NCBI RefSeq assembly: GCF_949628265.1
Contig: NC_088790.1
Coordinates: 24,990,545-25,054,544, forward strand
Origin: Cloeon dipterum
Taxonomy: Eukaryota > Arthropoda > Insecta > Ephemeroptera > Baetidae
Direction: 5' to 3'
DNA: 64,000 nt
Part shown: positions 12,268 to 23,900 of the stretch, in pieces
Layout: each line of letters opens with the position of its first letter
Numbering within the stretch: the stretch's first letter is position 1
The notes under the pieces: generated by a model
Database searches by the model: none
Told to the model about the DNA's origin: nothing
Seen by the model: the letters and a program-made list of their open reading frames with translations, nothing else
Translations under genes and position numbers: made by a program

Positions 12268-12303
12268 CACTGACAGAAAATTTGCTTTCCCGTCGATTTT
12301 ATA
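12268..12303 (-). promoter_or_regulatory. Core promoter of the low-complexity secreted protein gene
   Basis: On the minus strand TATAAAA lies at 12297-12303 and the initiator TCAGTG lies at 12268-12273, with the A at 12271. The 32-base spacing is canonical. The leader before the ATG at 12243 would be about 28 bases. This supports the short first exon and therefore the signal-peptide reading. Confidence 0.7.
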
Positions 12304-13291
12304 TGGTGCCAATGCAGTTGCATGTCGGGTTTTAAGTCATGCAAAATCAAACAATATAAAAATCTTACTTTTATTGCGCAAAATATTATCGCACTCGAGA
12401 ATAGAAAGTATTGATGTTCATTCATATAATTCAAAGGTACTTTTGAGCACGTCAATTACCACTGAACTGGGAAAATGTATTTTTAATGTGTGGAATTTAA
12501 TAATTTTATTCAAGCCATTGAAAGTATAAAAATTGTGATGCTGAAAGAACAACAGTTTTTAAAATCGGATGAAAATCTGCAAAGTGGCAAATATAGAGCA
12601 ACTATAATTTTAATGTATTCGACACAATTTAGTTAAAACAACAATTTTTTATGGTATATTATATAGACTCATCCTTTTCAAAAAAAGTTCTGCATGATTA
12701 CAATACTACTAAGAAAACCTTACGTTTGCTAAATTTCCAATTGCATTATTTCTTGATTTTAATAAAGAAATTAGTAACTTATTCGTGTCTATATTTTTTT
12801 AACCAGGATTTTTAAAATTTTTGCTCTGACACACCTGTATCTTAAAATACTGTAATAAGTAGAAACACCATTCTGACAAAATTATTCGATTAAATCGCAA
12901 AGAAAACTCCCATTACTTTGACGTAAAATAAATAAATTAGATTTTAAAATCTCTATGAAAAAGAAAAAAGTTATACAGAAGTGTAAATATAAAATAAAAT
13001 CAAACACGAAATTATATTTTAAAACTGCTTGATTTATTAAAAACCATCAAATAATTTAAAATGACTTGTGGCGGGAGTTTTAACGTGTTTGTGAGTGTTT
13101 TTTAGCTTAGGCTGTGTACGACTCGACGATTCTTTGACTGCCGACGTTTCAGTGACCTGATCACTTTGTATACATATGTGCCTTTTTACTCTTTTTGATA
13201 TATGTAAATGACATAGCAGAGAAATAAACTATTAATTAATAAATAAACTTAACTGAATATAAATGGAAACCGATTTGATATGTACCGACTT
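12304..13291. other. Intergenic, AT-rich
   Basis: No gene is recognised. The left part is upstream of the low-complexity secreted protein gene. The right part is the 3' flank of the glycosyltransferase gene, with minus-strand AATAAA candidates, for example near 13034-13040. Confidence 0.4.
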
Positions 13292-16003
13292 TTATGTATA
13301 CAAACTGGGGTACGTTTTCGGACAGAATTTTCGCGCCAGTTGGACAAACGGCGCAGTCGAATTCTCTTTGAACAAAATGTTATTGGTGTGAGAGCCCCAG
13401 AAGTGGACTCCGTAGCTACTTCTAGAAATTCTATCAGCCCAATTAATGCTGGTCGGGTAGAACAGGTTCAGGTATTTAGCGTATTTGAAAGGACTGAAGC
13501 TGTTCGAGTTGTAGAATCGCACGCCTTGCCATTTTCTGAGTTTGACCGCCTCCTCGACGGACAAATTAAAATACGCGACGACGGCCGAGTTGATGGCCGT
13601 GGGCACCGTCGAGTAGGATTTGGGATCGTACTCGGCACGCACCACCTCGAGCAGGGTCTGCAGCAAAGGGTGGCGCCGCTCGAAGCCCATGACGCAGCTG
13701 TTCAGGTGGTCCGCGTCGTCGGCGGCCAAAAGGTTGGCCTCTCGCAGCACCAGGGACAGATTCCGGACGGTCAGCACGTCCAGGTCCATGTAGACGCCGC
13801 CAAAGTGCCAAAGCAGCGCCAGACGCACCAGGTCGCTCAGGTGCTGCACCGGCGCGACCGAGTGAAGAAACTTCGTCGTCCAAATTTCCTCCAGAACGGT
13901 GTTTTTCAACAGCTTTAATTGAAACGATTTTAATTGATTAATTAATAATTTCCTGACCAAATAAAGAGAATTATTTTTGGTTTAAACTGATTGCTACTAG
14001 GTATTTCTCTTCAGAAAAATATTTATTTTATTAAAATTTTCAGACAGAAAGAGTTGTTGTTTGACAAAAAATTCAATTTAACTGTAAACAGGTTTTTTTA
14101 CAAGGTAATTCAACGTTTTAGTTTTTAGCAAATATAGCAAATATAGCCTTCTCAGATAAATTAAATTTTTGTTTTTGATGGAATGACGATGATTGATTTT
14201 ATTCGGTTTTTGTAAAAAAGTCAAACATAGAGAGGAATGATAGTGGATTTCCCCGCAAAATCCTTTAACACACATACAGATTGGGTCCTAAAAATCATGT
14301 ACAGTTAAAAAAATACATAGACAGCACTGTAAATTTTCGAGAAACTTTTAGCATAGTTTTAAATGGAGAATTTTCAACGGAATTGTGTAATCACGATTTT
14401 TCTGAAATTCCGCATTTCCCCAAAAAAAGACACTGGTTGTCCGATAGATCTCGATGAGAGGATTCCAAATCATGTGAGAAAACACAGTGCAGCACTGTAA
14501 ATTTCGGAGAAAATTTTCTGATGGCAATTAGGGTCCGAGTTTGCCTCTGAAAATCATTAAAATTATTAAAATGAAAGAAATATTTTTTCTGAGATGATTC
14601 TTGAATAAATTAACTTAATTTTGGGTATTTTGATTTTTCCCAAACAAATTTTAAACGTTCTTTAACGGACATCTGAAATTTTCAGACGAATTTTTTTTTC
14701 GAAAATTTTAAATTTGAGATAATTTTGCTGAGTGAGGGAAAACTGGAAATTTAATCAGCTCTCTGAATTTAGGCAGTATTTAACGCTACTATGAATTAGT
14801 GAATTTTAATGAAGCCAAACACAGACCCCTTTTGAAAATCTGCAATTTTTGAAAAAATAAAAAATTTCTTTCAAGACTCAAAAGCACTATTTTTTATCTT
14901 CTCTCAATATTAAATTTTTATAATTTTTCTCACCCCGGAAGCAATTAATTTCATATGCTAAAAAAAGAGGGCGTAACCGGTAAAATTCGAAAAATTGAAT
15001 TTTGTGGCACTTTTGGTCAGATGTACATGGAAAACATAGGTCGGTTAGGGTTATCTTAACATGGAATTTCATTTTTTTAAATAAAAAAATCACTATCATT
15101 CCACTTTAAGAGGTCATGATTTTATTTATAACAAGAAAAATACCGAAGCTTTACCGTTTTGACTTTATATATATTTAAAATTGCCATTTTATATTTTGCC
15201 ATTTATTTTTAAGGTGCTTTTTTTTAACATGATACAGTATTTTTTCGTATTTTATGAAAGTTTAATAATTGCATCATTAATAGTTATCGCCATTAGTAGC
15301 TAGGTCCTTTGTGAGACACGTAGAGAACAGAGTGCAAGAATTTGGAAATTTTCTTTATTAAAATTTTTTATTTTTTAATATTAATTCTGAAATTTTGCGC
15401 AGTAAATAAATTCTCTGATCAAATTTTAATTTTTTTTATTATTTAAGGACAAAAATGGAAGTAATTCAAATTCCAATAAAATCCATCTCTACGCACCTTA
15501 AAATTTAAATACTTTTATTCCTTAAACTCGATTGTAGCTAATAACCGATAAATTTATAGTTTTCATATAAATACATTTGATTTTATCCAGTAAAAATTTA
15601 CCTGCTTGGATTCAACGCAGGCTAGCCGAATATTAGGGTATTCATCGAGGAGGCGAACGAGGGCAGTGTTATTTTCCCGTCGAATTTGGCTCGTTTGCTG
15701 CGTCATGACCAGCAGGACGGTGACGTTCGGGTTGAGACTAGCGGCCGCCTCCAGGGAACACACGTGGCGCTCCAACACTTTGCCCGAGTTGCTCGTCTCG
15801 ACGAAGAAAACGACCTGGCGCCGGCCAAACGTCGCGTCGAACGCGTTCAGGTCGCCCAACATGCGGCCCAAGTCGGTCAGGACGAGGCCCGACTGGTCCT
15901 GGTTGCTCGAGAAGCAGTAGAAGGCGCAGTAGACGCAGCAGAAGAAGAGGACCACGGTGGAAATTCGCAGACACGGTAAAAACGTGTGTCGCAGGAAAAC
16001 CAT
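13292..16003 (-). CDS. Golgi alpha-1,4-glycosyltransferase (alpha-4-galactosyl/GalNAc-transferase family), two exons
   Basis: Type II membrane glycosyltransferase that adds a hexose to glycolipid or glycan acceptors in the Golgi. In insects the family acts as alpha-1,4-N-acetylgalactosaminyltransferase on glycosphingolipids. Exon 1 (15602-16003) starts MVFLRHTFLPC and has one membrane segment at about residues 12-33, then a stem and the start of the fold (RRQVVFFVETSN, NPNVTVLLVM). Exon 2 (13292-13912) has the DXD sugar-binding region: HLSDLVRLALLWHFGGVYMD followed by LDVL, with the metal-binding Asp pair at about 177 and 179. It also carries the C-terminal domain with NSAVVAYF and YGVHFWGSHTNN typical of the alpha-1,4-glycosyltransferase C-terminal region. 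Total is about 340 residues, near the family length. The 1.7-kb intron carries a transposon-like element. Acceptor specificity cannot be read from sequence. Confidence 0.88.
14231..15109 (+). mobile_element. Longer MITE relative inside the glycosyltransferase intron
   Basis: The left end is AGAGGAATGATAGTGG and the right end is CACTATCATTCCACT followed by TTAA (15106-15109). These are nearly the same tips as the 445-bp family but about 880 bp apart. Near 14445-14520 it repeats the family's GATCTCGATGAGAGG and GCACTGTAAATTTCGGAGAAA blocks in diverged form. No transposase frame is seen. TTAA is not evident at the left border, so the element is old or the border has mutated. Confidence 0.6.
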
Positions 16004-16991
16004 TTTCTACTCTTATTTCCAAACCGAACTTTGACGTGTCTTTGTTGCCGCACATTATCAAACAACCTTTTTTTGATAAAGTTTATCACTTGAGTCCTGA
16101 AAATGATATGAATAATGAAGGAAAGGTTGTAAAGATAAAACAAGCTGGCTAAAAGATAAAAATTTTGGAGGAATTTAAAATAAACGATGCCAATTTTTTT
16201 CTTTTGTTGGTAAAATTTAAAATCATAGTTTTTATAATTATTTTTGGTCGGTCAAGAGATATAAAGGGGGAGATCAAGACAGAAGACAAGCTTTACTGGT
16301 GCGCAGTTTTTTGCAATTCGGATGGTTAGACATAGAACCAGAGTTTTGGCGATGAAAATATTTAAAAAATTGGTGTTTTATTGAGTTTCTTGAAACCGGA
16401 AGTGAAAATAAATATGGAACTTTCACAAAAGCTCAAACATTCATTGGGACTACTTTTCAATGGCTTTTTTGATTTTTAAAAAATTGAATAGTTTTAAAAA
16501 AAATCGTATTTAAAAAAAAACAGAGCTAAAATGACCAGGGTTTGCCAATTTTGCAATGCGCAAAAATGCACCACTGGTTTCTTGCGCAAAAAACCGGCTG
16601 AAAAAACCCACCAGTTTTGGGTGTTTTCACATTTTTCCGAATTTTAACCAGAAATAGTCAAATTTTGCTCCAAAAGTGTCTTGAAATTTCAGAAAATTAC
16701 GTTGAGAGTTAAAATTTTGCGTCTCTTGGTGGAACCAGTGGCTCTAATACTGATTTTGGGGATTTTGAAAAATCCCTATTTTTGGTCATCCATGATGAGA
16801 ATTTTTTATTTTCCATAGGAATGCATGTGTATCGGAAAAATGCACAAAATTGCAGAAAAAACCCGCAAAAAACAGTTTTTTGCAATGCAGTGGGTTTGAC
16901 TGATGGTCGGGTTTGAAAAAAGCAGGAATCCAATTCACAAAATTGTCCAAAGTTACATATTTAACTCTCCCCGGTGGAAAAAAGGAGTTGC
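16004..16991. other. Intergenic, AT-rich
   Basis: This is the 5' flank of the glycosyltransferase gene and the 3' flank of the 5S rRNA gene. No gene is recognised. A GC-poor section at 16540-16930 has many GCAAAA/TTTTGC runs giving weak self-complementarity. Confidence 0.35.
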
Positions 16992-17109
16992 GCCTACAAC
17001 AAGCAGTGTTCCCAGGCGGTCACCCATCCAAGTACTGACTGCTCTCAATGTTGCTTAACTTCGGTGATCGGACGAGAACCGGTGTGTTCAACATGATATG
17101 GTCGTAGAC
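16992..17109 (-). rRNA. 5S ribosomal RNA gene, apparently intact
   Basis: Read on the minus strand from 17109, the sequence starts GTCTACGACCATATCATG and ends GAACACTGCTTGTTGTAGGC, 118 bases long. The two ends pair as 5S helix I. The internal Pol III promoter is present: box A GAAGTTAAGC (about +50), then box C with TACTTGGATGGGTGACCGCC. TCTCGTCCGATCACCG is the near-invariant animal 5S segment. About 12 bases beyond the 3' end the minus strand has a run of six T, a Pol III terminator (16980-16985 region). It is a single copy here, not a tandem array. Confidence 0.92.
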
Positions 17110-17437
17110 ATTCATTCTATAGTTTGATTCAATTAATAATGAATGAATTTATAAAAGGTGCGATAATCCGCCATTAATTACGTTTTATATTCACCCTTCA
17201 GTGCTTCAGAACTATTTAAAGATGGCGTTTGTTCATATCTCCATTATGCAGTGACGTCACAGATTCTGTTTTGAATCACCGCCTGCTGGTGAGCGGTGTA
17301 GGTGTAGGTGCACGCCCATCATTATTCAGTTTTCTCTCCTTAAAGATCCGCATGTACAAAAACCGCAAACCACGAAACTTTGATTGGAAACGCGTTTTTC
17401 TATCTTATCTTGAGATGAAGTAACACAGTGAAGGACC
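17110..17437. other. Flank between 5S rRNA and the Star-like gene
   Basis: This holds the upstream region of both the minus-strand 5S gene and the plus-strand Star-like gene. TATAAAAG occurs at 17150-17157 and TCAGTG at 17198-17203, but their 48-base spacing is too long for one core promoter. I list them only as motifs. Confidence 0.3.
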
Positions 17438-19772
17438 ATGCAAGTGTCGTGGTCCCTGCTGGGCCGCCGTCGGGTTCGGCAGGGCCGATTTCTCGTGCTG
17501 GTCGCCTGCTCGGTGGCTGTAGTTTTCCTTGTCGTGACTCGAGGCATGCTGAAACAGGACTTCCTGCCCGACAAGGAGTGTTTCAAGCACTTTACCCTTA
17601 CGGAGACAGTGGTTCACGGTTCCTATGCGAAATGGCTCTCTGTTTTTGGCGGCTTGTTCCTGCCCCAAAACACCCTAGTCCAAGGTATGATATAAAAATT
17701 AAATTAGGGCAAAAAGTGAATGAATTGTGTTGAAATTGGGTTGGATGAGAATTATTATTTTTTTATCGTTTCAGATGTTTTCAACACTTGGTACAACTAC
17801 CCCAAAAAACAAGGTGAGATTTATATAATACATATCATAATTGAGCTGAAAATTAAAATCTTTTTTCGCCACGAATACTCTGAAATTGCAGTGAAAAGAG
17901 CATCCGAAAATTTTAAATCAAAGGTGGAGCAATCTGTTTATTTATTGCGAAAGCAAAATTGTTTTCGTGGCTGTTATCGATTCTTTTCACAAATATTTTG
18001 TTGTTTGTGAGATGATCCTGTTTTCTATTTTCATGAATAATTAATTTATTATTTTCATTTATAAAAATTAACTTTTGGTTTGACTAGAATTCGATTTAAT
18101 ATCTTTTTTTTAAATTTCAGTTGACCAGTTGAACGCCGCGGAGGTGCAGGGCGACGAAGGTTGGCTGCTAGACCTGATCAGGGACCGTTTCCTGGTGAGT
18201 CCTGCCGCGGCAGAGACGGCCTACTGCCTGGAGAGCCCGGAGGTGCAAGACCCCTCAATGGGACAGTCCGAGAAGATAATTCGGCTGCTGAGGAACAAGA
18301 CGAACGGCTTCTTTGTCGAGTGCGGTGGCCTGGACGGCGAAACGCGCTCCAACACGCTCTACTTTGAGCGGTTCCTCGGCTGGAAGGGCCTGGTGGTCGA
18401 AGCGGACCCCCTTAACTTCATGAAAATGCTGCCGCGGAGGCGCAAAGTCTGGCTGTCGCCCACTTGCCTTAGTCTTTCTTCCCACCCGACACTGGTACTA
18501 AAAGATAAATTATAATTTTAAGACTTACACAAAAATGGGAAGGTCAACTGACTTAAAACGTCCAGCAAGTTGATTCAATTCAATTTGTTTATTAAACACA
18601 ACAGATTCTATTAAATAACTATTCTATAAAGTAACAGGAAGTTGGTCAAATGGGTTTTTTATATTTTAAATGAAAACAAAATGCCCAATTTACACGGAAA
18701 CAAAGTTCTATTTGCTTGAAATTCAATTATCTTGACTTCCAGAAGTACGAAAAGGTCAAAATTAAAGCCATTTTAAATTTTAAAGCTAACTAGTGGAGCA
18801 AGAAATTTGCAATAAGGATCAAGGTCACCAAAATTTCGTCAAAATCTTAAAATAACCGCAAGTTATCAATGCGATGCACTTAATGAATGTTCCAAATTGA
18901 ATATAATAGGTTCAATAATTGTTAACAAGTTATGACGGGGGTTGTAATCAATTCCTTGGAAGGTTTACAGGGGTGGTATTTGGGCTTTAAAGCCAAAATT
19001 AGCGTTCTTGGTGTTGATTCCCATGTTTTTCTCGACCAAAATCTCAAATTTAAGTTCATCTTGACCAAGAAAAAAATTCTTTGTCACCTGCGAATGAAAC
19101 AGCAAAGAAAAAAAGCATCAAATTTATTTGTTTTCCTGCGTAGGTGTCGTTTGAGCAGAAGGAGAACCAGGGACTGATCAGCAACCTGCCCGCCGGCACC
19201 AGCAAGGAGGGCTTCGTCGACGTTCAGTGCCTGCCGCTGTGGTCCCTCCTGCTTTCCCTCAACCAAAGCACAATAGACTACTTCAGCCTTGACGTTGAAG
19301 GCAGCGAGCTGCCCGTGCTCAAAACTATACCCTTCGACAAATTAGACATTAAGGTGAGAAATTCCATTAGGCGGTATAATTTCTGATAAATGAAGCAAGT
19401 AAATAATTTTTATAATTAATTTACGCTTGATTTTTTTCATGGTCTATTTGTAAATTTTCTTATCAATTGATGCCAAATCCACCAGATACTAGCGTGAAAT
19501 GTTTCCATTCTTAATTAAATCGGTTTCAATAATCTTTTGATCCTAAATCTTAGGCTGCAAGAGAACTAAAATGTCGCGATGTATTTTATTATGTTGAATT
19601 AATATTTTTCCAGACATTGTCAGTTGAGTTTATTCACGGCAAAGACGGCAAGCAAGCCCTTAGAGAATTCATGGAGGCGAAAGGTTACGTGGTGGACAGC
19701 GAGGTGACCGACCCCAACTGGTTGGCCAACGACTACATTTTCGTCAAGAAAGAATTGCAGCAGACCAAATGA
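17438..19772 (+). CDS. Star-like type II membrane protein with FkbM-type methyltransferase domain, five exons
   Basis: It resembles the arthropod Star family. Drosophila Star escorts the EGF-receptor ligand Spitz from ER to Golgi and has a methyltransferase-21 (FkbM) fold. I read exons 17438-17684, 17775-17813, 18121-18494, 19144-19353 and 19614-19772, all with matching phases, giving about 342 residues. The short basic cytoplasmic N terminus is followed by one membrane segment (about residues 18-37, FLVLVACSVAVVFLVV). The lumenal domain has VECGGLDGE at about 161-169 (nucleotide-fold motif I) with SNTLYFERFLGWKG after it, EADP, and SLDVEGSELPVL at about 268, the second FkbM hallmark. The C terminus is KGYVVDSEVTDPNWLANDYI, also family-like. 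A poly(A) signal AATAAA lies near 20053. Whether it is the true Star orthologue or a paralogue, and whether it has enzymatic activity, is not decidable here. Confidence 0.85.
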
Positions 19773-20957
19773 ATTCACTCACTTTAAAAGACAAGGAATA
19801 TTTACTAGCAAGTTACCCGATCTACATCCTCTACATCACATTACTTATTCTGCTCCCACCTCTCCTACAACGATTTCAACAATATTATAATTATATCCAC
19901 GACTCGTAGCTTTACTTTTTGCCCTAAACTAATTAAAATTGTATTTCGCACTTTAAGCGTCTAGTCACAGGCTGACACTTTGATGCTAATTGTAAGTTTT
20001 TAAAACTTAAATTAGAATGTTATGGTGGATTTCAATACCTTGTTATGAACGAAAATAAAGTGAAATTCATCTTTTATCCTTATAATTTCGTAACATTTTA
20101 TTTAGAAATTAATCACTAGTAAACATTTTAATCCCAGTAGTGTCAGGGGCCGCCAGAGCAAAGTACCTGCTTTTACTCTGATTTTAATTTGAACGCCATT
20201 TTTAAATGCATCTTTAAATTCTTACACTAAATAATTTGGAGTTTTTAAATTATTTCTTGCATACCATGGGTTCTAGAAATTAAAACTGGCAACACATATT
20301 AAAATAATAACGAAACTTTCGCACGTGAAACAATTTTTTTACTAGAAAACGAATAAAAATAATAAAATAAGCTGTAAATAAGGCAAAATCATGTGAAAAT
20401 CCTTGAAGTGAAACTTAATTAGGATAATTAGACTCAAAATATGTTAATTTCGTCAATTTTACACTGACATTAAGCTTATGTTGAGGTTTTAGCAGCATAA
20501 GACGGGTTAGAAATTGCTTTTTTTGTGCTCATTTGATCGTCACACGGCGATGGAAATCTCAATTATTTAAAATTCAGTCCAAATAATATCTTACAACAAA
20601 ATTTTATGCCATGAACTTGCAACTCAACATGAGTCGAGGATAGGAAAAAGCTCGCAAAAACAGTAAAAATCCAACAGCGTTTACTTCTAAAAATTTTATT
20701 GTTTAAATACAAAAAATAATTTTACTTTCTAAACGTTACCATTATAGCCTCTACATCAGATTTCGTCAATAAAATTTTGTAATCGCCGCTTTTAAAATGC
20801 TAAAATCGATATCATGCATCCCAAAGAGAAACTTACTCAATAAATTTCGACCCAGCATGAACTGCTAGCAAAAAACGTTACAAAAGCAGAAGTATACAGT
20901 GTAACAAAGTAACTGAGAAAATAACTTAAACAATGTGTTTTTGGCTTGAATGATCAG
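19773..20957. other. Convergent intergenic region between Star-like and SCAP genes
   Basis: The 3' ends of the plus-strand Star-like gene and the minus-strand SCAP gene face each other here. AATAAA at about 20053 (plus) and about 20695-20700 (minus strand) are plausible poly(A) signals. No other gene is recognised. Confidence 0.5.
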
Positions 20958-23900
20958 TCATGAGGACTTGCCAGTGGCAACAAGCGGAAAACGGATGACT
21001 CGTAACTGCGACCCATAGTCACACACCACTGAATCGTGCACGGTGATCAAGTGCTGGACAAACACGCCCGTCGTGGCCGCTACCCCAAGGCGGATCGCCC
21101 TGATTGGCTCGCCTCGGCGCACGTCCCAAACCAGCAGAGAGTCTTGCTTGCTCGTGATGAGCAAATTGTGGGTCAGCATCACCATGCTGCAGCAATACGA
21201 CTGCGGCTGCAAAAATTAAAAGTTAATTACAAAGTTATCTTTGAATTTGTGTAGTCTGTTCTCATGTAAAGCAGTTACAGGGGTGGAATTTTTTAATTTG
21301 ACGTATTTAGAAATTTTTGGAGATTTTGAAAATTGGCCCAAAATGTCAAAATTGATTAGAAAATACAGTTCTAGCTCAGTAGAACAGACATTTGGTTTGT
21401 AGACACAGTTCAATGAGAAAAATTGATCGGTGGGTCAATTTAAACGTTCTGAAAAAATCGGAAATTTCCACGATGGGTTAGTTTTGGACTTTGTTCGTTT
21501 TTAATGGTTAATTGTAGCCAAATCAATTTTAAAAACAATCTCAAACCGTTGATGGGCCTTAAACAATTCCTAGCAAAAATCTGAATGTTAGAGACTTTTC
21601 TGGAAATTAAAAAAATTACCCATAATTTAATTCGTCTTCTCAAGTATGTAGAATTTATTATAAAATATCATCACGTTTGTATGGAAACTGGCTACACAAT
21701 TACCCATAAATTGGTGTCGCCCAACCAAACTTTTGAGACTTACAATTGATATCGTGTTCAGCAAGTGGCCTTGGAATCTTTCCCACACGCACAGCTTGTC
21801 GTCAACACCCAAACTGAGAACGTAACTGGCGGAATACGCCAACGATTGGATGCTTCCATCGTGGGCTTGGATGCTGTACATGCAAGCACCTGCAGAAATT
21901 ATTAAAAAATGAAATGGAATGTTCAATATATTAATTCTTATCATACCGGTGAGCAAATCCCAGACGCACAGCATTCCATCTTGACTTCCGCTTCCTGACA
22001 TCATTGGTGAGATTTTGTCAATAAATAGTGCTGTGATGGGGCCGCAGTGGCCGTGAAGGGTGAACAAAGGAAATTGATCCTCAAGACGGTAAACCTGGAA
22101 AAAACGTTTGCTTAATCAGATATTTTAGCACTTGAGAGGAAATGACGTTGAAAATTAAATTTCTTTGGACACTATTTAATATTAGACTGGTGATTCATGG
22201 GTAATTTTTATATTCTAAATGGAACCAAAGCTCTGTAACTTTTATAAATTATAATTTTAGAACAATCAAATATTTTAATATAAAAAAATTAGAAAAATAA
22301 TCAAAATTTTAAACTTTTGAGCTTCAAGTGTGAAAATGGGCTCACTTTTAACGTGTGATCTTGACTGCCAGACAAAACCCTGGCACCCTCAGAGTCTAGG
22401 ACGGTTATGGGCTGTTGATGGGCTCTGACCGTGGCCAGTTTTTGGAAGCAAACCTCTTCCAACACGCTTCCAGACACGGACCCTTCCCAGTCCATAGAAC
22501 CGGTGCTTCCGGTCCTTATGTGTGCTACGAAAAATTGTTATATTGTAAAATTTTTATAAATTTATACAAGGAACGACTCACTTCTCCTGAAAGAAGAGAA
22601 CCCCCAGCTTTCGTGTTTTCCTTTTCTATAGCTGTCGATCTCTACAAAATCTATGCAACCATTCAACTTGGCAACTACCACGCGGTTGCCGATGATTTTC
22701 AAAGAAGTTGATCCTACGCTGCTTGGATCTTCATACAAACACTGAAATTTTAAGAATAATTACAAACTGCTGACATTTCTAAAGCTTGATATATGAAAAA
22801 AGTATTTAATTTAAAACTATTTTCTTCAGCAATTCAAATTCCTACTTTAAACTTTCCAGTTGTGGCTTCCCACAATTCCAGTCTGCCGTTGGCACAGCCA
22901 ATGACGATTTGGTTCGATTGACAGTCGATGCACCAAATAGGAGGGGGATCGGGCACAGGCGACAGCGGGTGCTCGACATGGACGTTGTCTGGCGTCACAA
23001 CCTCAGCCTCGTTTGGATGCTGGGCGTACGCCATGGATTTTTCTTCGTCGAAAGAGTGGTACCGACCAAAGTCGTAGCCACTGGGAGATGACGCCACTGT
23101 CTCTGCAAAATTTAATTAAGTCGAAAATTATTTTAAAATTAGAGCAGCTTTACCTGTCGACCGCGAAGAAGTGAAATTGATATTGATAGATCCAGGTATT
23201 TCAGTCTTTGAGTTAAAATTTGAAGGCTCCCTAATCTGGTACCAGTCCAGTTCCGTCGAGTGTCTCGGATTTTGATGCATGGCGTTTTCTTTGTTCGCAA
23301 ACCGTGAGTCATCTCCGTCTAAATTGCACAGGTTTGTGTTGCTCCTTCTGCCTTGTGACGGCGGGGAGCCAGATTCGTAATCTGAGTAGGGCTGGTCATC
23401 CAAGTCTTGGTCACTCGCATAACGTGGCTTCCAGGGCGCGCAGAAAAACCTGGAGGTAAAAATTTCGGTTGCAATATAATTTTTTTTTAAATTTATTTCA
23501 CAAATCGCTATCCTATTTTTTTGTTATGTTGTTCAGGAAGGAGGAATAGAGGTCGGAACAACCAAATTTATCGGGAAATGTGGGACCATTTCCTGAAAAA
23601 TCGGGGGGAAATCTGAGAATAACTCTATAAAGCCGACAACTTTGATTTTTCTCAAGTTCATTGGAATTTTCTAAAATTGTGCTTATATGTAAATTTTTGA
23701 ATAGCCCATTTAATTTTTCTTCAGAGAATGGAATAAAATGTTGCCCCAAGTATGTGTTAAGGATAGAGAATTTAAGTTTTTTTTTTGTTTTAAATGGGGT
23801 CATAGGTTAAAAAATTGTTGTTTTTAAGTTCAAGTTAAAGGCTAAAAAATAAGAATTGCCCAAGCAGATAATTTCTACCCTCGAAACACGATTGGAGTCT

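Noticed and set aside
16540-16930. Possible inverted repeat of GCAAAA/TTTTGC-rich sequence
   Set aside because: The match is low-complexity and gapped. No tips or duplication could be defined.
17150-17203. TATAAAAG plus TCAGTG upstream of the Star-like gene as a core promoter
   Set aside because: The spacing is 48 bases, too long for a TATA-initiator pair, so the two motifs were not called as one promoter.
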